Of a stretch of DNA of 64,000 nt, positions 34,401 to 44,900 are shown piece after piece. The position numbers were made by a program, and so were the translations under genes. The notes under the pieces are model-generated. The model ran no database searches. It was not told the origin of the DNA and saw nothing but the letters and a program-made list of their open reading frames with translations. Source of the DNA: Streptomyces sp. ISL-1 (GTDB taxonomy: Bacteria; Actinomycetota; Actinomycetes; Streptomycetales; Streptomycetaceae). The DNA is taken from assembly GCF_018614585.1 (NCBI RefSeq), contig NZ_JAGGOI010000027.1, positions 1-64,000 of the forward strand, read 5' to 3'. Within the stretch, counting starts at the first letter, position 1, and the number at the start of each line of letters is the position of its first letter.

Positions 34401-37400
34401 GAGCGCTGGCTCCTCCGGCGGGGCGGCTGACGGGACGGGAACGGAAACGGCGACGGCGGCGGCGGAAGTGGCCGCCGGGAGCAGCCCGGCGGCCGCGGCG
34501 ATCGCGACGGCGTCGCGCGCGATCCGGGACGGGACGGGGTCGCCGCCGCCCACCCGGAACCGGTCGGTACGGCCGGCGCGGACAGCGGTGGCGGCGTCGC
34601 TCACCGGGGCGGGGCCCAGCAGCGCCGCCAGGTCAACCTCCAGGCCGTGCCCGACCAGCCGGGCCACGAGCTGTGCGACCGACTTGGTGGCCGGCACGCC
34701 GCGCCGGTCGACGGAGACGGCGACATGGGCCGCGTCGCCGAGCGTGTCGCGGACCCACCGGGCGCAGGTCGCGCTGGGCCCGACCTCGATGAAGTAGCGG
34801 AACCCCCGGTCGTAGGCGGTACGCACCAGGCGCGGGAAGTCGATGGTGGAGCGCAGGGTCTGCGCGATACGCCGGGCGATCTCGTCGCGTTCCAGGCTGG
34901 GCAGCACCTCGTAGTCGTACGCGCTGAACAGCTCCAGGTCGCCGAACGAGCCGGTGGGGTACGTATTCAGCCCGGCGAGGCCTTCGAGTTCGGCGTCCAC
35001 GACGGGGTTGTGCATCACGACGTTGACCGGCGAGGCCGCGGCCGGGCAGCCGAGCTCCTCGATGAGGGCCCGGCACTGGGCCGGATCGCCGGCTATCACC
35101 AGCTCGGCGGGGGTGTTGATGTGGGTGAGGTGCACCCGGTCGTAGCGCTCCAGCGCGCTGTTCACCCGGTCCTCGTCGGTGAGCACCACGAACGTCGCCC
35201 AGACGGCCTTGTCGGGGGTCTCGTCGGGCAGCTTCCACAGCTCGCGCACCGTGTTGCGGGGTCCGCAGAGCCGGTCGCGGAAGATCGGCGTATTGCTGAT
35301 CAGGTCGTCCCGGCGGCCCGCGGGCTGCCAGCCGCCGGTGGCGAAGAGCATGCTGCTCTCGCCGAGGCTGTAGCCGAAGCCGCCGTGCGCGGTGACGCCG
35401 AGCACCTCGCGGACCAGGTCGGTGTAGAGAATGGAGAAGCTGGTGCCGGTGGCGAGCATGAACGGGATGTCCTCACCGAGCCGGGTCTCCAGCGCCATGA
35501 GGTCCCGCCGCTGCGGTGTGGTCTGCGTCCGCGGGTACAGGTGGGCGGCGCGCAGCAGCTTGGCCGGCTCGTCCGCCTGCTCCTCGAAGCGGTCCAGCAG
35601 GCCGGGGAAGGTCCGGAAGAAGTCCTGGCCGAGGCCCGGATACGAGTTGAACGCGCCGGGGTAGACGAGGGCGACCCTGCCGTCGGGTCCGATTGGGCGC
35701 GCGGTGAAGTAGGACCCGGCGGGGGTGGCCCACTCGCCGCCCTTGGCGTGCGCGGCGGGTATGTCCCGTGCGGCCAGCTCCAGTTGGAGCCGCAGATCGG
35801 TGCTGTCCTTGCCGACCAGCACCACTCGCAGTCCGTCGCCGGGCAGTTGCCGGGCGGCCTCGCGGGCGAGCGGGTACGGATCGGCGCCGCCGTCCAGCAG
35901 CTTGCGGTGGCGCTCGATGGCGGCGAGCAGTTCGTCGAGGGACTCCGCGCCGATCGGCAGCAGTACGGGACCGCCCGCGCGCTGCCAGTCGGTCGGCGTG
36001 AGACGGCCGCGGGTCCGGTCGGCGGAGAGTACGAGGTGGCCGTGGGCCCCGCCGGAGCCGATGAAGTCGACCGCCGCGTACCGGCGGGCAGTCCTGGTGG
36101 CGCGCAGCCACGGCCGGGAGGCCTCCGGTACGTACAGCGCGGAGGCGGCGAAGTCCTCGGCCAGTTCCCCGGCCGGGCGGCGCCAGCCGGTGGTGCCGGG
36201 CAGATAGCCGTGGTGCAGGCAGAGCACGGTCCGGATCAGCCCGGCCATGGCCGCCGCGCAGCCGGCGTCGCCGATCTGCGCCTTGGCGCTGCCGAGCGCC
36301 ACACTGGCCGCGCCGGCCGGGTAGACCCGGGCCAGGGCGGCGAGTTCGGCCCGGTCCTGGGCGTCGGTGCCGCCCGCGTGGGCCTCCAGGTACCCGACGT
36401 CGGCGGCGGTGATCCCGGCCGCGGCCAGGGCCGCGCCGGCGGCGGCCGCGAGCGGCTCGGCGTCGGCTTCCGGCAGCAGTCCGTCGACCGGTACGGCGTG
36501 GCGTACCGCGACCGCGTCCACACGTGCGTACACCTCGGAGGTGCTCTCGCCGGGACGGGTGACGACGACCGCGCCGGCGCCTTCGCCGATGCGCCGGCCC
36601 CGGCTGCCCTCTCCGAAGGTCAGCCCCGCCGCGTCGACCGCGCCGGGGCGCAGCAGCACGTTCTCGGCCGACCCCGCCAGGTCCACCGCGCCGACGAGCA
36701 CCGCCTCGATGCTCGGGTCGAGCAGCAGCAGTTGAGCGATCTCCAGTGCCTCGGCGGTTCCCGAGCCGTCGGACGAGACGGTGAAGGAGGGGCCGGTGAG
36801 GTTCCACAGGGCGGAGATCCGGCTGGCCATCACATTGCCGATGTAGCTGAGCACTTCATTGGCGACGATGGGATCGACCACCGCGTCCCGGCCTACGGCG
36901 GCCAGGGCGGCTCGCTGCTCCTCGGTCAGTTCGAGACCGGCCCGGTCGAACTCCTCGCGCAGGAAACCGCCGAGGCTGTAGCGGGTCAGCCGGGCGTGGG
37001 TGTACGGCTCGATCTCCATGGCCACCACGACCGCGATCCGGCGCGGCTCGGGCGTGTTGCGCCCCTTGGGCACGGCGCGGCTGAACCCGGCGTCCCGCAG
37101 CGCCTCGTCGGCGACCTTGGTGGCCAGGGCGTGCTGGAGGTTGTACGTCCGCAGGTCGGCCGGGGGGATCTTGAGGTCGACCGGGTCGATGCCGACACCG
37201 TCCACGAAGGCCCCGGACGGCGGGGAGTCAGGGGAGATCCCGGCGGCGCTCTCCAGCGAGCCGCCCGTGGTCTGCTCCAGACCGCGCCAGCGCCGCTCGG
37301 GCAGCGGGCCGAGGCTGTCCGTACCGGCGTGGACGGCGCGCTCGAAGGCGTCCAGGGAGCCGAAGGAGCCGAAGTGCGCCCCGAGTCCGATCACATCGAG

Positions 37401-38795
37401 GGCGGGCGCCGGGGCGTACGGCTCTTCGGCCACGTCGCCGGAGTGGTGACCGGAGAGCACCACATGGGCATTGGTGCCGCCGAAGCCGAAGGCGGAGACC
37501 GCGGCCCGGCGCGGTCCTTCGCCCCGCGGCCACTGCCGTCCGGTGCGGACCAGCACATCGTCGCCGACCCGGCCGTCCTTGGAGCGGACCGGCCGGTCCA
37601 CGCCGACGGTCGGCGGGATGTGGCCGTTTCCCATGGCGAGGACGACCTTGAGCATGCTGCTCAGGCCGGCCACGGTCAGCAGGTGACCGATGTTGCCCTT
37701 GACCGAGCCGATGAGCGGCACCTTGCCGTGCTCGCCGAAGAAGGCGGCCACGGACTCGGCCTCGGTGGTGTCGCCGATCGGGGTGCCGGTGGCGTGGCAC
37801 TCCAGATAGTCGATGGCGGTGGGGTCGATCCCGGCGTCGGCGTAGGCGAGTTCGTAGGACTCCAGCTGGCCGCCGGACTGCGGGACCAGCAGATGCCGTC
37901 CGCTGCCGTCGTTGGTGAGCCCGATGCCGTCCACCACCGCGTGGATGCGGTCGCCGTCGCGTACCGCGTCCGCCAGGCGCTTGACCGCCAGCATGCCCGC
38001 GCCCTGGCCGGTGAGGATGCCTCCGGACCGGTCGTCGAAGGGCTGGCTGAACCCGTCGCGGGGGTAGGCCTGCAGATCCGAGAAGGACAGATGGATCAGG
38101 GTCGGGTCGGGGGCGCAGACGCCGCCCGCGAGCACCAGGTCGGCCTGTCCGGCGGCCAGATGGTCGCAGGCGAGCTTGAGGGCGTACAGCGTCGACGAGC
38201 AGGCCGCGTCCAGCGCGTAGCGGGGACCGCCGAGGCCGAGCGCGGTGGCGGCGACGCCGGCCGGGGAGCCGCTGACCCGCAGGTTCTCGGGCTGCAGCGC
38301 GTCGCGGTCGACCAGAGGGGTGCCCGCCGGGAGGCCGTCGAGGGCGGGCAGTCCGGCCTGGCGGAGCCCTTCCAGTACCGCCTCCCGCGCCAGGGGCACG
38401 CTGAGGCGGGCCGAAGTGGGCGTGGGGAAGGAGTAGTTGCCGAGGATCAGACCGGTGCGGGCCAGCACGTCGGGTCGGTCCGCGTGGCCGCTGTCCCGCA
38501 GCGCCTCACGCGCCACGTGCAGCGACCAGTGGAAGATCCGGTCGAGCCGGGAGAGGTGGCCTGGGTCGATGAGATAGCCGGACGGGTCGAAGTCGAAGCC
38601 GGTGACGAAGCCGCCCCGCCGGCAGTAGATCTCGTGCTGCGGATCGGCGTCGCGGGCGTCGGAGGAGGGGCCGAAGATCTCCTCGCCCCCGTCCCGGCGG
38701 CTGTCCGCGCCGGAGCGGAGGTTCTGCCAGAACTGGTCGGGCGTCTCCGCTCCCGGAAAAAGGCAGGAGAGGCCGACGATGGCGTACTTGCTCAT
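31464..38795 (-). CDS. pfaC: PfaC-like PUFA synthase subunit KS-CLF-AT-DH-DH
   Basis: 2443 residues. Order: ketosynthase (1-455; Cys199 in DAACSS, His in ECHATGT and NIGHLL); a second KS-fold chain-length factor (465-895) whose catalytic Cys site reads VSSDGSG, so it is non-condensing; an acyltransferase (about 1050-1370; Ser1143 in GYSLGES); a Pro/Ala linker with a coiled segment (to ~1660); then two FabA-type double hot-dog dehydratases with active His1936 (CHFPDDPVLAG) and His2336 (HFHRDPVMPG), each preceded by an inactive hot dog. Typical PfaC lacks the AT; here the PfaB-like AT lies between CLF and DH. Acts with PfaA and PfaD to make a dehydrated, possibly isomerised, unsaturated acyl chain. 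Confidence 0.93.
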   Translation of the reverse strand: MSKYAIVGLSCLFPGAETPDQFWQNLRSGADSRRDGGEEIFGPSSDARDADPQHEIYCRRGGFVTGFDFDPSGYLIDPGHLSRLDRIFHWSLHVAREALRDSGHADRPDVLARTGLILGNYSFPTPTSARLSVPLAREAVLEGLRQAGLPALDGLPAGTPLVDRDALQPENLRVSGSPAGVAATALGLGGPRYALDAACSSTLYALKLACDHLAAGQADLVLAGGVCAPDPTLIHLSFSDLQAYPRDGFSQPFDDRSGGILTGQGAGMLAVKRLADAVRDGDRIHAVVDGIGLTNDGSGRHLLVPQSGGQLESYELAYADAGIDPTAIDYLECHATGTPIGDTTEAESVAAFFGEHGKVPLIGSVKGNIGHLLTVAGLSSMLKVVLAMGNGHIPPTVGVDRPVRSKDGRVGDDVLVRTGRQWPRGEGPRRAAVSAFGFGGTNAHVVLSGHHSGDVAEEPYAPAPALDVIGLGAHFGSFGSLDAFERAVHAGTDSLGPLPERRWRGLEQTTGGSLESAAGISPDSPPSGAFVDGVGIDPVDLKIPPADLRTYNLQHALATKVADEALRDAGFSRAVPKGRNTPEPRRIAVVVAMEIEPYTHARLTRYSLGGFLREEFDRAGLELTEEQRAALAAVGRDAVVDPIVANEVLSYIGNVMASRISALWNLTGPSFTVSSDGSGTAEALEIAQLLLLDPSIEAVLVGAVDLAGSAENVLLRPGAVDAAGLTFGEGSRGRRIGEGAGAVVVTRPGESTSEVYARVDAVAVRHAVPVDGLLPEADAEPLAAAAGAALAAAGITAADVGYLEAHAGGTDAQDRAELAALARVYPAGAASVALGSAKAQIGDAGCAAAMAGLIRTVLCLHHGYLPGTTGWRRPAGELAEDFAASALYVPEASRPWLRATRTARRYAAVDFIGSGGAHGHLVLSADRTRGRLTPTDWQRAGGPVLLPIGAESLDELLAAIERHRKLLDGGADPYPLAREAARQLPGDGLRVVLVGKDSTDLRLQLELAARDIPAAHAKGGEWATPAGSYFTARPIGPDGRVALVYPGAFNSYPGLGQDFFRTFPGLLDRFEEQADEPAKLLRAAHLYPRTQTTPQRRDLMALETRLGEDIPFMLATGTSFSILYTDLVREVLGVTAHGGFGYSLGESSMLFATGGWQPAGRRDDLISNTPIFRDRLCGPRNTVRELWKLPDETPDKAVWATFVVLTDEDRVNSALERYDRVHLTHINTPAELVIAGDPAQCRALIEELGCPAAASPVNVVMHNPVVDAELEGLAGLNTYPTGSFGDLELFSAYDYEVLPSLERDEIARRIAQTLRSTIDFPRLVRTAYDRGFRYFIEVGPSATCARWVRDTLGDAAHVAVSVDRRGVPATKSVAQLVARLVGHGLEVDLAALLGPAPVSDAATAVRAGRTDRFRVGGGDPVPSRIARDAVAIAAAAGLLPAATSAAAVAVSVPVPSAAPPEEPALMPADPTLAEPEVIAFDGDPITFLPWAPSAPSAAPGMPVTPAAPDVRTPAPAGLAPTALPARPVQAPVPVGAAGSAAPEQAAAELVREIRQQVLTSHSVVMETQRILQSATLSRTEALLEGTPVPTTRTAPQQPAAALPAHAVTAPAPALLPATAACPALPAPPAATLANPAPPAPDAVKSPRDGVIWDEADLLEFATGSVAKVFGPEFAVIDSYAKRVRLPALPYHFVTRVTALGGETGVFKPSTITTEYDIPEDAWYAVDGGVPPAVTVEAGQCDLLLVSYLGIDFRNKGERVYRLLDSSLIFHGGLPRTGQTLRYDISIDRFVHQGDTTIFFFSYLCYADGELILELKDACAGFFSKQELDTPLGVVITDKEKAARAALTKSWFKPLAYTDKNVLTSADLELLAQGRPGDVFGPDHAQDPGINPALRLPDERLRMVDEVTIDRSGGPRGLGTLSAVKRLQPDAWYFVCHFPDDPVLAGSLVAEGAVQLLQIYLMHQGMHLTLPDARFQTMTDLQIDVQVRGQITPAHQEIRYEVEVMELTLLPRASVVADILVYLGDKPVIRMKNLGLQVREKDGTPYRPETGGVPQFLGRRNRDGEAAMINELHLAHAAKGDLDMAMGPEFEVYRDSRAPYIPNGDFQFVDRVMSLKGTRGDLSPGSEMVTEYDSPADAWYYRQNSHPHMPNCVYMESSLQAAIFLGYYLGATLKRPEEQYAIRNLDGRATLVKDIDLRGKTIRHHSKLLMTSAVSGAVLQNFSYELSADGEVFYTGESLFGYFSDAALANQAGLDNGTYVAPWIEQEQPAAGRVRRIELPDDAPAFTDPAGGQLHLPGGQFHLVDRVDLVEDGGRHGAGYLHGHREVRPDEWYFDRHFHRDPVMPGSLGVEAVIQALRLFVLEKNLADGIERPRFAMATDVEMSWKYRGQILRHDRELSFDVHIKEVRREGDRLLVIADADLWKPGLRIYELIDVAIEVRPAGA

Positions 38796-38824
38796 GGGAG
38801 CTTGGGGTCCCTTCTCGGGTCGGA

Positions 38825-38865
38825 CGGTCCGGCCGGCGGGCGCCGTCTGCGCGCAGGCCGGACCG
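38825..38865. promoter_or_regulatory. Inverted repeat upstream of pfaC
   Basis: CGGTCCGGCC (38825-38834) pairs with GGCCGGACCG (38856-38865) over 21 nt. It is one of two hairpins in the 134-nt pfaA-pfaC spacer. Confidence 0.5.
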
Positions 38866-38891
38866 ACCGGGTTCGCGTACGTCAGTCAGGA

Positions 38892-38919
38892 GGGGGTGCC
38901 CGGCGGGCCGGGCACCCCC
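38892..38919 (-). terminator. Hairpin just after pfaA
   Basis: GGGGGTGCCCGG pairs perfectly with CCGGGCACCCCC across CGGG. It sits 10 nt beyond the pfaA stop, within an otherwise same-direction operon, so it may attenuate pfaC-pfaD expression or protect the pfaA message. Confidence 0.65.
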
Positions 38920-38929
38920 AGGGGCGGGG

Positions 38930-41900
38930 TCAGCCGCTGACGAACTTGGCCGCCAGCTGAGGGGCCGACACCACCGAGACGCCGTCGAGGCGGGTGAGCA
39001 CCCGTCCGTCCGGGGCGCACGCGGTGATGGTGAGCGAGGAGCCGGATCCGGCGCCCGCCGCGGCCGGTTCGACCACGACCAGGAACGGCTCGCCGTCGGG
39101 CAGCGGGTGGTGCAGGTCTGCCCCGCCCACGGCGAGGGGCAGTCCGGCCGAGCCGCGGAACAGCTTCACCCACACCAGGCCGGCCTGGAGCAGCAGATCG
39201 GCGGTGCCGGGCGCGAAGCGGGAGCCGCCGAAGGCGCCTCCGGCCGGGCGGTGTTCGGGCAGCGCGCACTGAAGGACCAGCCGCGACTCGTCCTTTGCCA
39301 GCACCCGGCGCACGCCGCGCAGGGACGGGCCGTGGAACAGGGTGCCGTCGGTGTAGAGGCCGGCGGCGTCGCGGCCGCCGCCCAGCGCGGGCAGTGCGGT
39401 GACGGGTGCCGGGGCGGCTGCGGTGGCGTGGGCGACCACGGCCGCGTAGTGCGGTCGTACGGCGCCGTCGGAGGCGGTCGAGCGGATCGCCACCTCCACC
39501 GCGTTCCCGGCCGGGCTCAGCACCAGCTGGGTCTGCTCGGGCAGGTTCTCGTCGAAGACGATGCCCTTGTGGACCGCGAAGTCGCTGACCCGGCCGACCG
39601 GGGCTCCGGTGACTCGCTCCACCGCTCCGATCGCCCAGCCGAGGGCAACTGCCGCCGGGAGGACCGGCACCCCGCCGATCACATGGTCGGCGACGACCGG
39701 GTCACCGGCGAGGCCGGACAGCTCACGCCGCACGGTGACGGCCGAGGCGGGCGCCGCGGCCTCGCGCTCGGACAGCGGCGTCGTCGGGCCGAGCACGGTC
39801 ACCACGTCGTCCACGCGCCCGGGGGCGAACTGCTCGGCGAACATCCGGGTCCCGGTCTCCACCGGGATCAGCGTGATACCGCGCTCCTTGAAGACCGCCT
39901 TGATCTCCGGGGAGACCATTCCGCTGTCCCAGGCACCCCAGTTGAGGGAGGTGACGCGGGCCTCGGGGTGGCGCTGCTTCCATGAGGCAGCCCAGGCGTT
40001 CAGCACCTCGTTGGCCATCGCGTAGTCCGACTGGCCGCGGTTGCCGAAGAATCCGGCGACCGAGGAGAAGAGCACCACATGGCGCAGGGTGTCCCCGGAC
40101 AGCGCCGCGACGACCGAGCGCAGCCCGGTCAGCTTGGGCGCGAAGACCCGCTCGACCTCCGACGCCTTCTTGTTGGCGATGAGCTGGTCGGCGAGGACTC
40201 CGGCGCCGTGCACCAGACCGGTGACGCGCTCCCGGTACGGGGCGAGCGCGGCGGCCGTGGCGGCCGGGTCGGTGATGTCCACGGCGAGATATTCGGTCTC
40301 GCTGCCGGCGGCCCGTACGGTCTGCAGCGTGGCCCGTATCTCCCGGGTGCCGACGACTGACCGGTAGAGCTGCTCGACCCGCTTGGGGGTGGGCTTTTCG
40401 CCCGCGCCCTTCAGGTGGGCGGCGGCCGCCGCCTTGAGCGTGGCGTCCTCGATGCCCTGGGCCCAGGCCGGTTCTGCGTCGAGCGGGGTACGGCCCAGGA
40501 GCAGCAGTCCCGGCCGGTGCTCGCGGGCCAGTTCGGCCACGCAGGCGGCGGTGATGCCGCGTCCGCCGCCGGTGACCACCAGCAGGTCGTCCGAGGTGAG
40601 CGGGGCGGCAGCGGTGTCCCGGGCGCCGCCCAGGGGCTGGTCGGCGAGGGTCAGGCCGACGCGGCGGATGCCGTCGCGGCCCACCTGCACCGGTTCGGCG
40701 GCGGCGTCGTGGACCTCGGCGAGGACCAGGGCGGCGCCGGCCGCCGTGTCGAGTGCGGGGGCGAGGTCGACGGCGCGGCAGAACACCTCGGGCGCCTCCA
40801 CCGCGAGTGTCTTGACCAGACCGGCCACACCGCCGGCCGGGACCAGCTCCTCGGCGACCCCGCCGAGGCCGAAGTGGCCGTCGAGCCGGGTGACGGTGGT
40901 GAAGGCGGCCCGCCCGAACGCGGCGGCGGTGGTGAGCGGTTCGACGACGTGCTTGGCCAGCAGCAGGGTGTGCGCGAGGCGGCGCACCCCGTCGGCCCAG
41001 TCGCTGCGCTCGGCGGTGGTGAAGTCGAGCACGAGGCTGACGTTGTCGGCGAGGACATCCTCCAGGCGCGCGGCCAGCTCGGTCACACCCCAGCCGGTCA
41101 GCGCGTGGTCCAGTACGCCGGAGGCCCGCTCGGGCACTCCGGGCAGGCGCAGGACGTGCACCTTCCAGCCGTCGTCGGACAGCTGTCCGGCGACCACCGG
41201 GGCGAGTTCACCGCCGTCGTCCACGACGAGCGCTCCGGCGCCCTGTGCGTAGGCGCCGACGAGGAGGTCCGGCTCGGGGAGGGTAGTCAGGGCTGCTTGC
41301 CCCCGCCCGAGCCGGCCTCGGCCCTCGGCCGCGGCGTCCGGCTGCGGCGAGGGGGCGGGGGCGGTCTGCTGCGGTGCCGGGGCCGCGGGGGCCTCGGCAC
41401 CGCCGGTCATGAAGCCGACGATGTCGCGCAGCGTACGGAGCTCCGCGAGCTGCTCGGGACCGGCCGAAGTGTCCAGGGCGAACCGCTCCTGCATCACGCC
41501 CATGATTTCGACCCGCTTGATGGAGTCGATGCCCAGGTCGGCCTCGACGTCCATGTCGAGATCGAGCATGTCGGCCGGGTAACCGGTCTTCTGAGCCACG
41601 ACATCCAGCAGCGCGGCTTCGACACCGGCCGCGTCCGGACCGGCGGCGACAGCAGCGGGCGCCGGGGCGGGCGCAGGCCCGGACTGGCCCGCCATGAAAC
41701 CGACGATGTCACGCAGCGTACGCAGCTCCGCGAGCTGCTCCGGACCCGCCGAGGTATCCAGAGCGAACCGCTCCTGCAACACCCCCATGATTTCGACCCG
41801 CTTGATCGAGTCGATGCCGAGATCGGCCTCGATATCCATGTCGAGATCGAGCATGTCGGCCGGGTAACCCGTCTTCTGAGCCACGACATCCAGCAGCGCG

Positions 41901-44900
41901 GCTTCAACACCGGCGGCGTCCGGACCGGCGACGGGGGCTGGGGCAGCGGCGGCGGCGGCCGGGGCGGACTGGCCCGCCATGAAACCGACGATGTCACGCA
42001 GCGTACGCAGCTCCGCAAGCTGCTCCGGACCCGCAGAGGTGTCCAGGGCGAACCGCTCCTGCAACACCCCCATGATTTCGACCCGCTTGATCGAATCGAT
42101 GCCCAGATCGGCCTCGATATCCATGTCCAGTTCGAGCATGTCGGCCGGGTAACCGGTCTTCTGAGCCACGACATCCAGCAGCGCGGCTTCAACACCGGCC
42201 GCGTCCGGACCGGCGGCGACAGCAGCGGGCGCCGGGGCAGGCGCGGGCGCGGGAGCGGGAGCAACCCTGGCGGGGGTGGGGGCTACCGGGGCGGGAGCCG
42301 GTGCCGGAGCGGGGAGGGCGGCGGGGACCCGGGCGGCAGGCACCGCCGGCTGCTGGGCGGGGGCGAGCGCCGCCGGGGCGGCCTGCGCCGCGGGAGCGAC
42401 CGGAGCGGGCCGCTGCGGCGCCGGGGCGGCGCCGAGCTCCAGGCCGGCCAGGTCGCGCAGCACCTCGTTGGCCCGCACATGCGTACGGCCGATGGCCAGG
42501 CCGTGTTCCTTCACGGCGGTGACCCCGGACAGCACCTGCCCCAGCTGACCCTGGTCAGAGGCGCGCTCCAGCAGACCGGCGAGGCGTTCGGCGCTCTGCA
42601 GCTGGCCGTTGAGGTAGTCGTCGTGCAGGGCGAGATGATCGGCCATCAGATCGGCCAGGCGATCACTGTCCACGTGGGCTGTCTCCGTGACGGTGGGGGC
42701 GGGCGCGGGTACGGGTGCGGGTACGGGCGCCACAGCGGCGGCGGGCGCAGGGGCTGCCGGCGTGGGGGCAACAGGGGTGGCAGGCGCGGGAGCGGGAGCG
42801 GCGATGGGCGAGGACTGAGCCGCCCGGGCCGGTACCGCGGCGGTCGCGGACAGTGCCGGGACAGCGATCCGGTATCCGTTCTCGATCGCGTCGCGATAGG
42901 CGGCCCTGCGCTCGGGAGAGACGTAGTTGATGCCGTTGAGGAGGATCGACATCCCCTTGGTGGGCTCGCTCTTCACCGGCTCAGCCACATAGCCGTCGGT
43001 GGTGGCCAGCGGCAGTCCCAGCACCGCGAGTTGCGCCACGGCCTGCTTCAGCGCGACGTCCGCGTCCTTGCCGGGCCCGGCGTCGAGGGCGAGAACCGTG
43101 TGTTCGCGGTCGCCGAGGATGCGGCGTACCAGCTGGGTGAGGACGCTCTTGGGGCCGAACTCGACGAAGACCCGGAACCCGGCCGCGTACATCTCCTCCA
43201 CGCGGGCGGCGAAGTCCACGGGGTGGATCAGCTGCTCGGCCAGTACCTTGCGGTTGGCGGCGATGTCGTCGCCGTAGACCGCGCCCTTGGTGTTGGCGAA
43301 TACGGTGCCGCTGGGCAGTCCCACCTCGACACGGTCCACATAGCTGCGGAACGCGTCGACCGCGTGGCCGACGAACGGGGTGTGGAACGCGGCCGACACG
43401 GGCAGGCGGCTCGCTCGCAGGCCCGCCTCCTTGGCCGCCGCGACCAGGCGCTCCACCTCTTGGGTGGCGCCGCCCACCACGATCTGGTCCGCCGCGTTGC
43501 GGTTGCAGACCACCAGGCCGGTCCGGTCCGCCAGCAGTTCGGCCACGCGCTCCTCGGGAGCGGAGATCGCGGCCATCGCCCCGGCGTCGAACCCGGGCTC
43601 CTGCGGCGGGGCCATCGCATTGCCGCGGGCCCGGGCCAGCCCGAAGAAGGCCTCGTCGTCGAGGGCTCCGGCGGCCCAGAGGGCGGTCAGTTCGCCGAAG
43701 CTGTGTCCCAGGAACCCCTCGGCCGCGAAGCCGAGTTCGCCGAGATAGCGGAACTGTCCCGCCGACAGCGCGCCGATGGCGGGCTGGGCGTACTCGGTGG
43801 CCTGCAGCGCTGTTTCCTGCGCCGCGCGGCCCGCATCGTCGAACAGCGGCGCCGGGAAGGCGATGCGCGACAGCGGATCGGCACCCTCGAAGTGCCGGTT
43901 GGCCCTGTCGAAGGCCGCCCGCAGCGGGGGCAGCGCCATGACGGCCGTCTTGCCCAGGTTGATGTACTGACTTCCCTGGCCGGCGAAGAGCGCGGCGACC
44001 TTACCGACGGGGGCGGAGCCGCGACGGAAGTGGACACCCTTGGGGTGCGACCACGCTTCCGCCTCGGGCCGGGATCGCAGCTCGCCGAGCGCGACCTCGC
44101 ACAGCGTCGCCAGTTCGTCCGCGCCGCGGGCGACCAGCGCCACGCGGGCGTGCCCCTGGGGGACCGGGCCGGCGGGCGCGGGCGCACCGGCGGCCAGGGC
44201 CTCGGTGAGAGCGGCGGTGTCCGGCGCGTGCCACAGGTGCACGGCCGCGACCGGGTACGCGACGCGCAGGTCGTCGCCGTCGCCGTGCTCCTCCAGCACC
44301 ATGTGGAAGTTGGTGCCGCCGAACCCGAACGAGGAAATCGCGGCTCGCCGGTTCGGCCGGGCCGGGTCGCGGATCCACGGCCGGGCTTCGGTGTTGACGT
44401 AGAACGGCCCGGAGGCGAGGTCGATGGCCGGGTTGGGCTCGTTCACGTTGATCGTGGGCGGCAGCACCTTGTGGTGCAGCGCGAGCGCCAGCTTGATCAT
44501 GCCGGCGGCGCCGGCCGCGGCCTTGGTGTGGCCGATCTGCGACTTCACGCTGCCCACAGCCGCGTACTGCCGGCTGTCGGTCGCCTCGGCGACCACTGCC
44601 GCCAGCGCGCTCAGCTCGGTGGCGTCGCCGACCGCGGTGCCGGTGCCGTGCGCCTCGAAGAGCTCCACGCTCGCCGGCGAGCAGTCCGCGTCCTCGTACG
44701 CCCGGCGCAGGGCGACCATCTGCCCTTCCTTGCGGGGGGCGTAGATGGACTTGAACCGGCCGTCGCTGGAGGTGCCGAAGCCACGCAGGACCGCGTAGAT
44801 CTGGTTGCCGTCGCGCTTGGCGTCGGAGAGGCGGCGCAGGGCGAGCATGCCGATGCCCTCGCCGATCAGCGTGCCGTCGGCGTCCTTGTCGAACGGACGG

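Noticed and set aside
34647..38960. Plus-strand open frame of 1437 codons opposite the PfaC-like gene
   Set aside because: It mirrors the PfaC-like gene in an antisense frame, a common artefact of strong GC3 bias. It is Arg/Gly/Val-rich with no domain.
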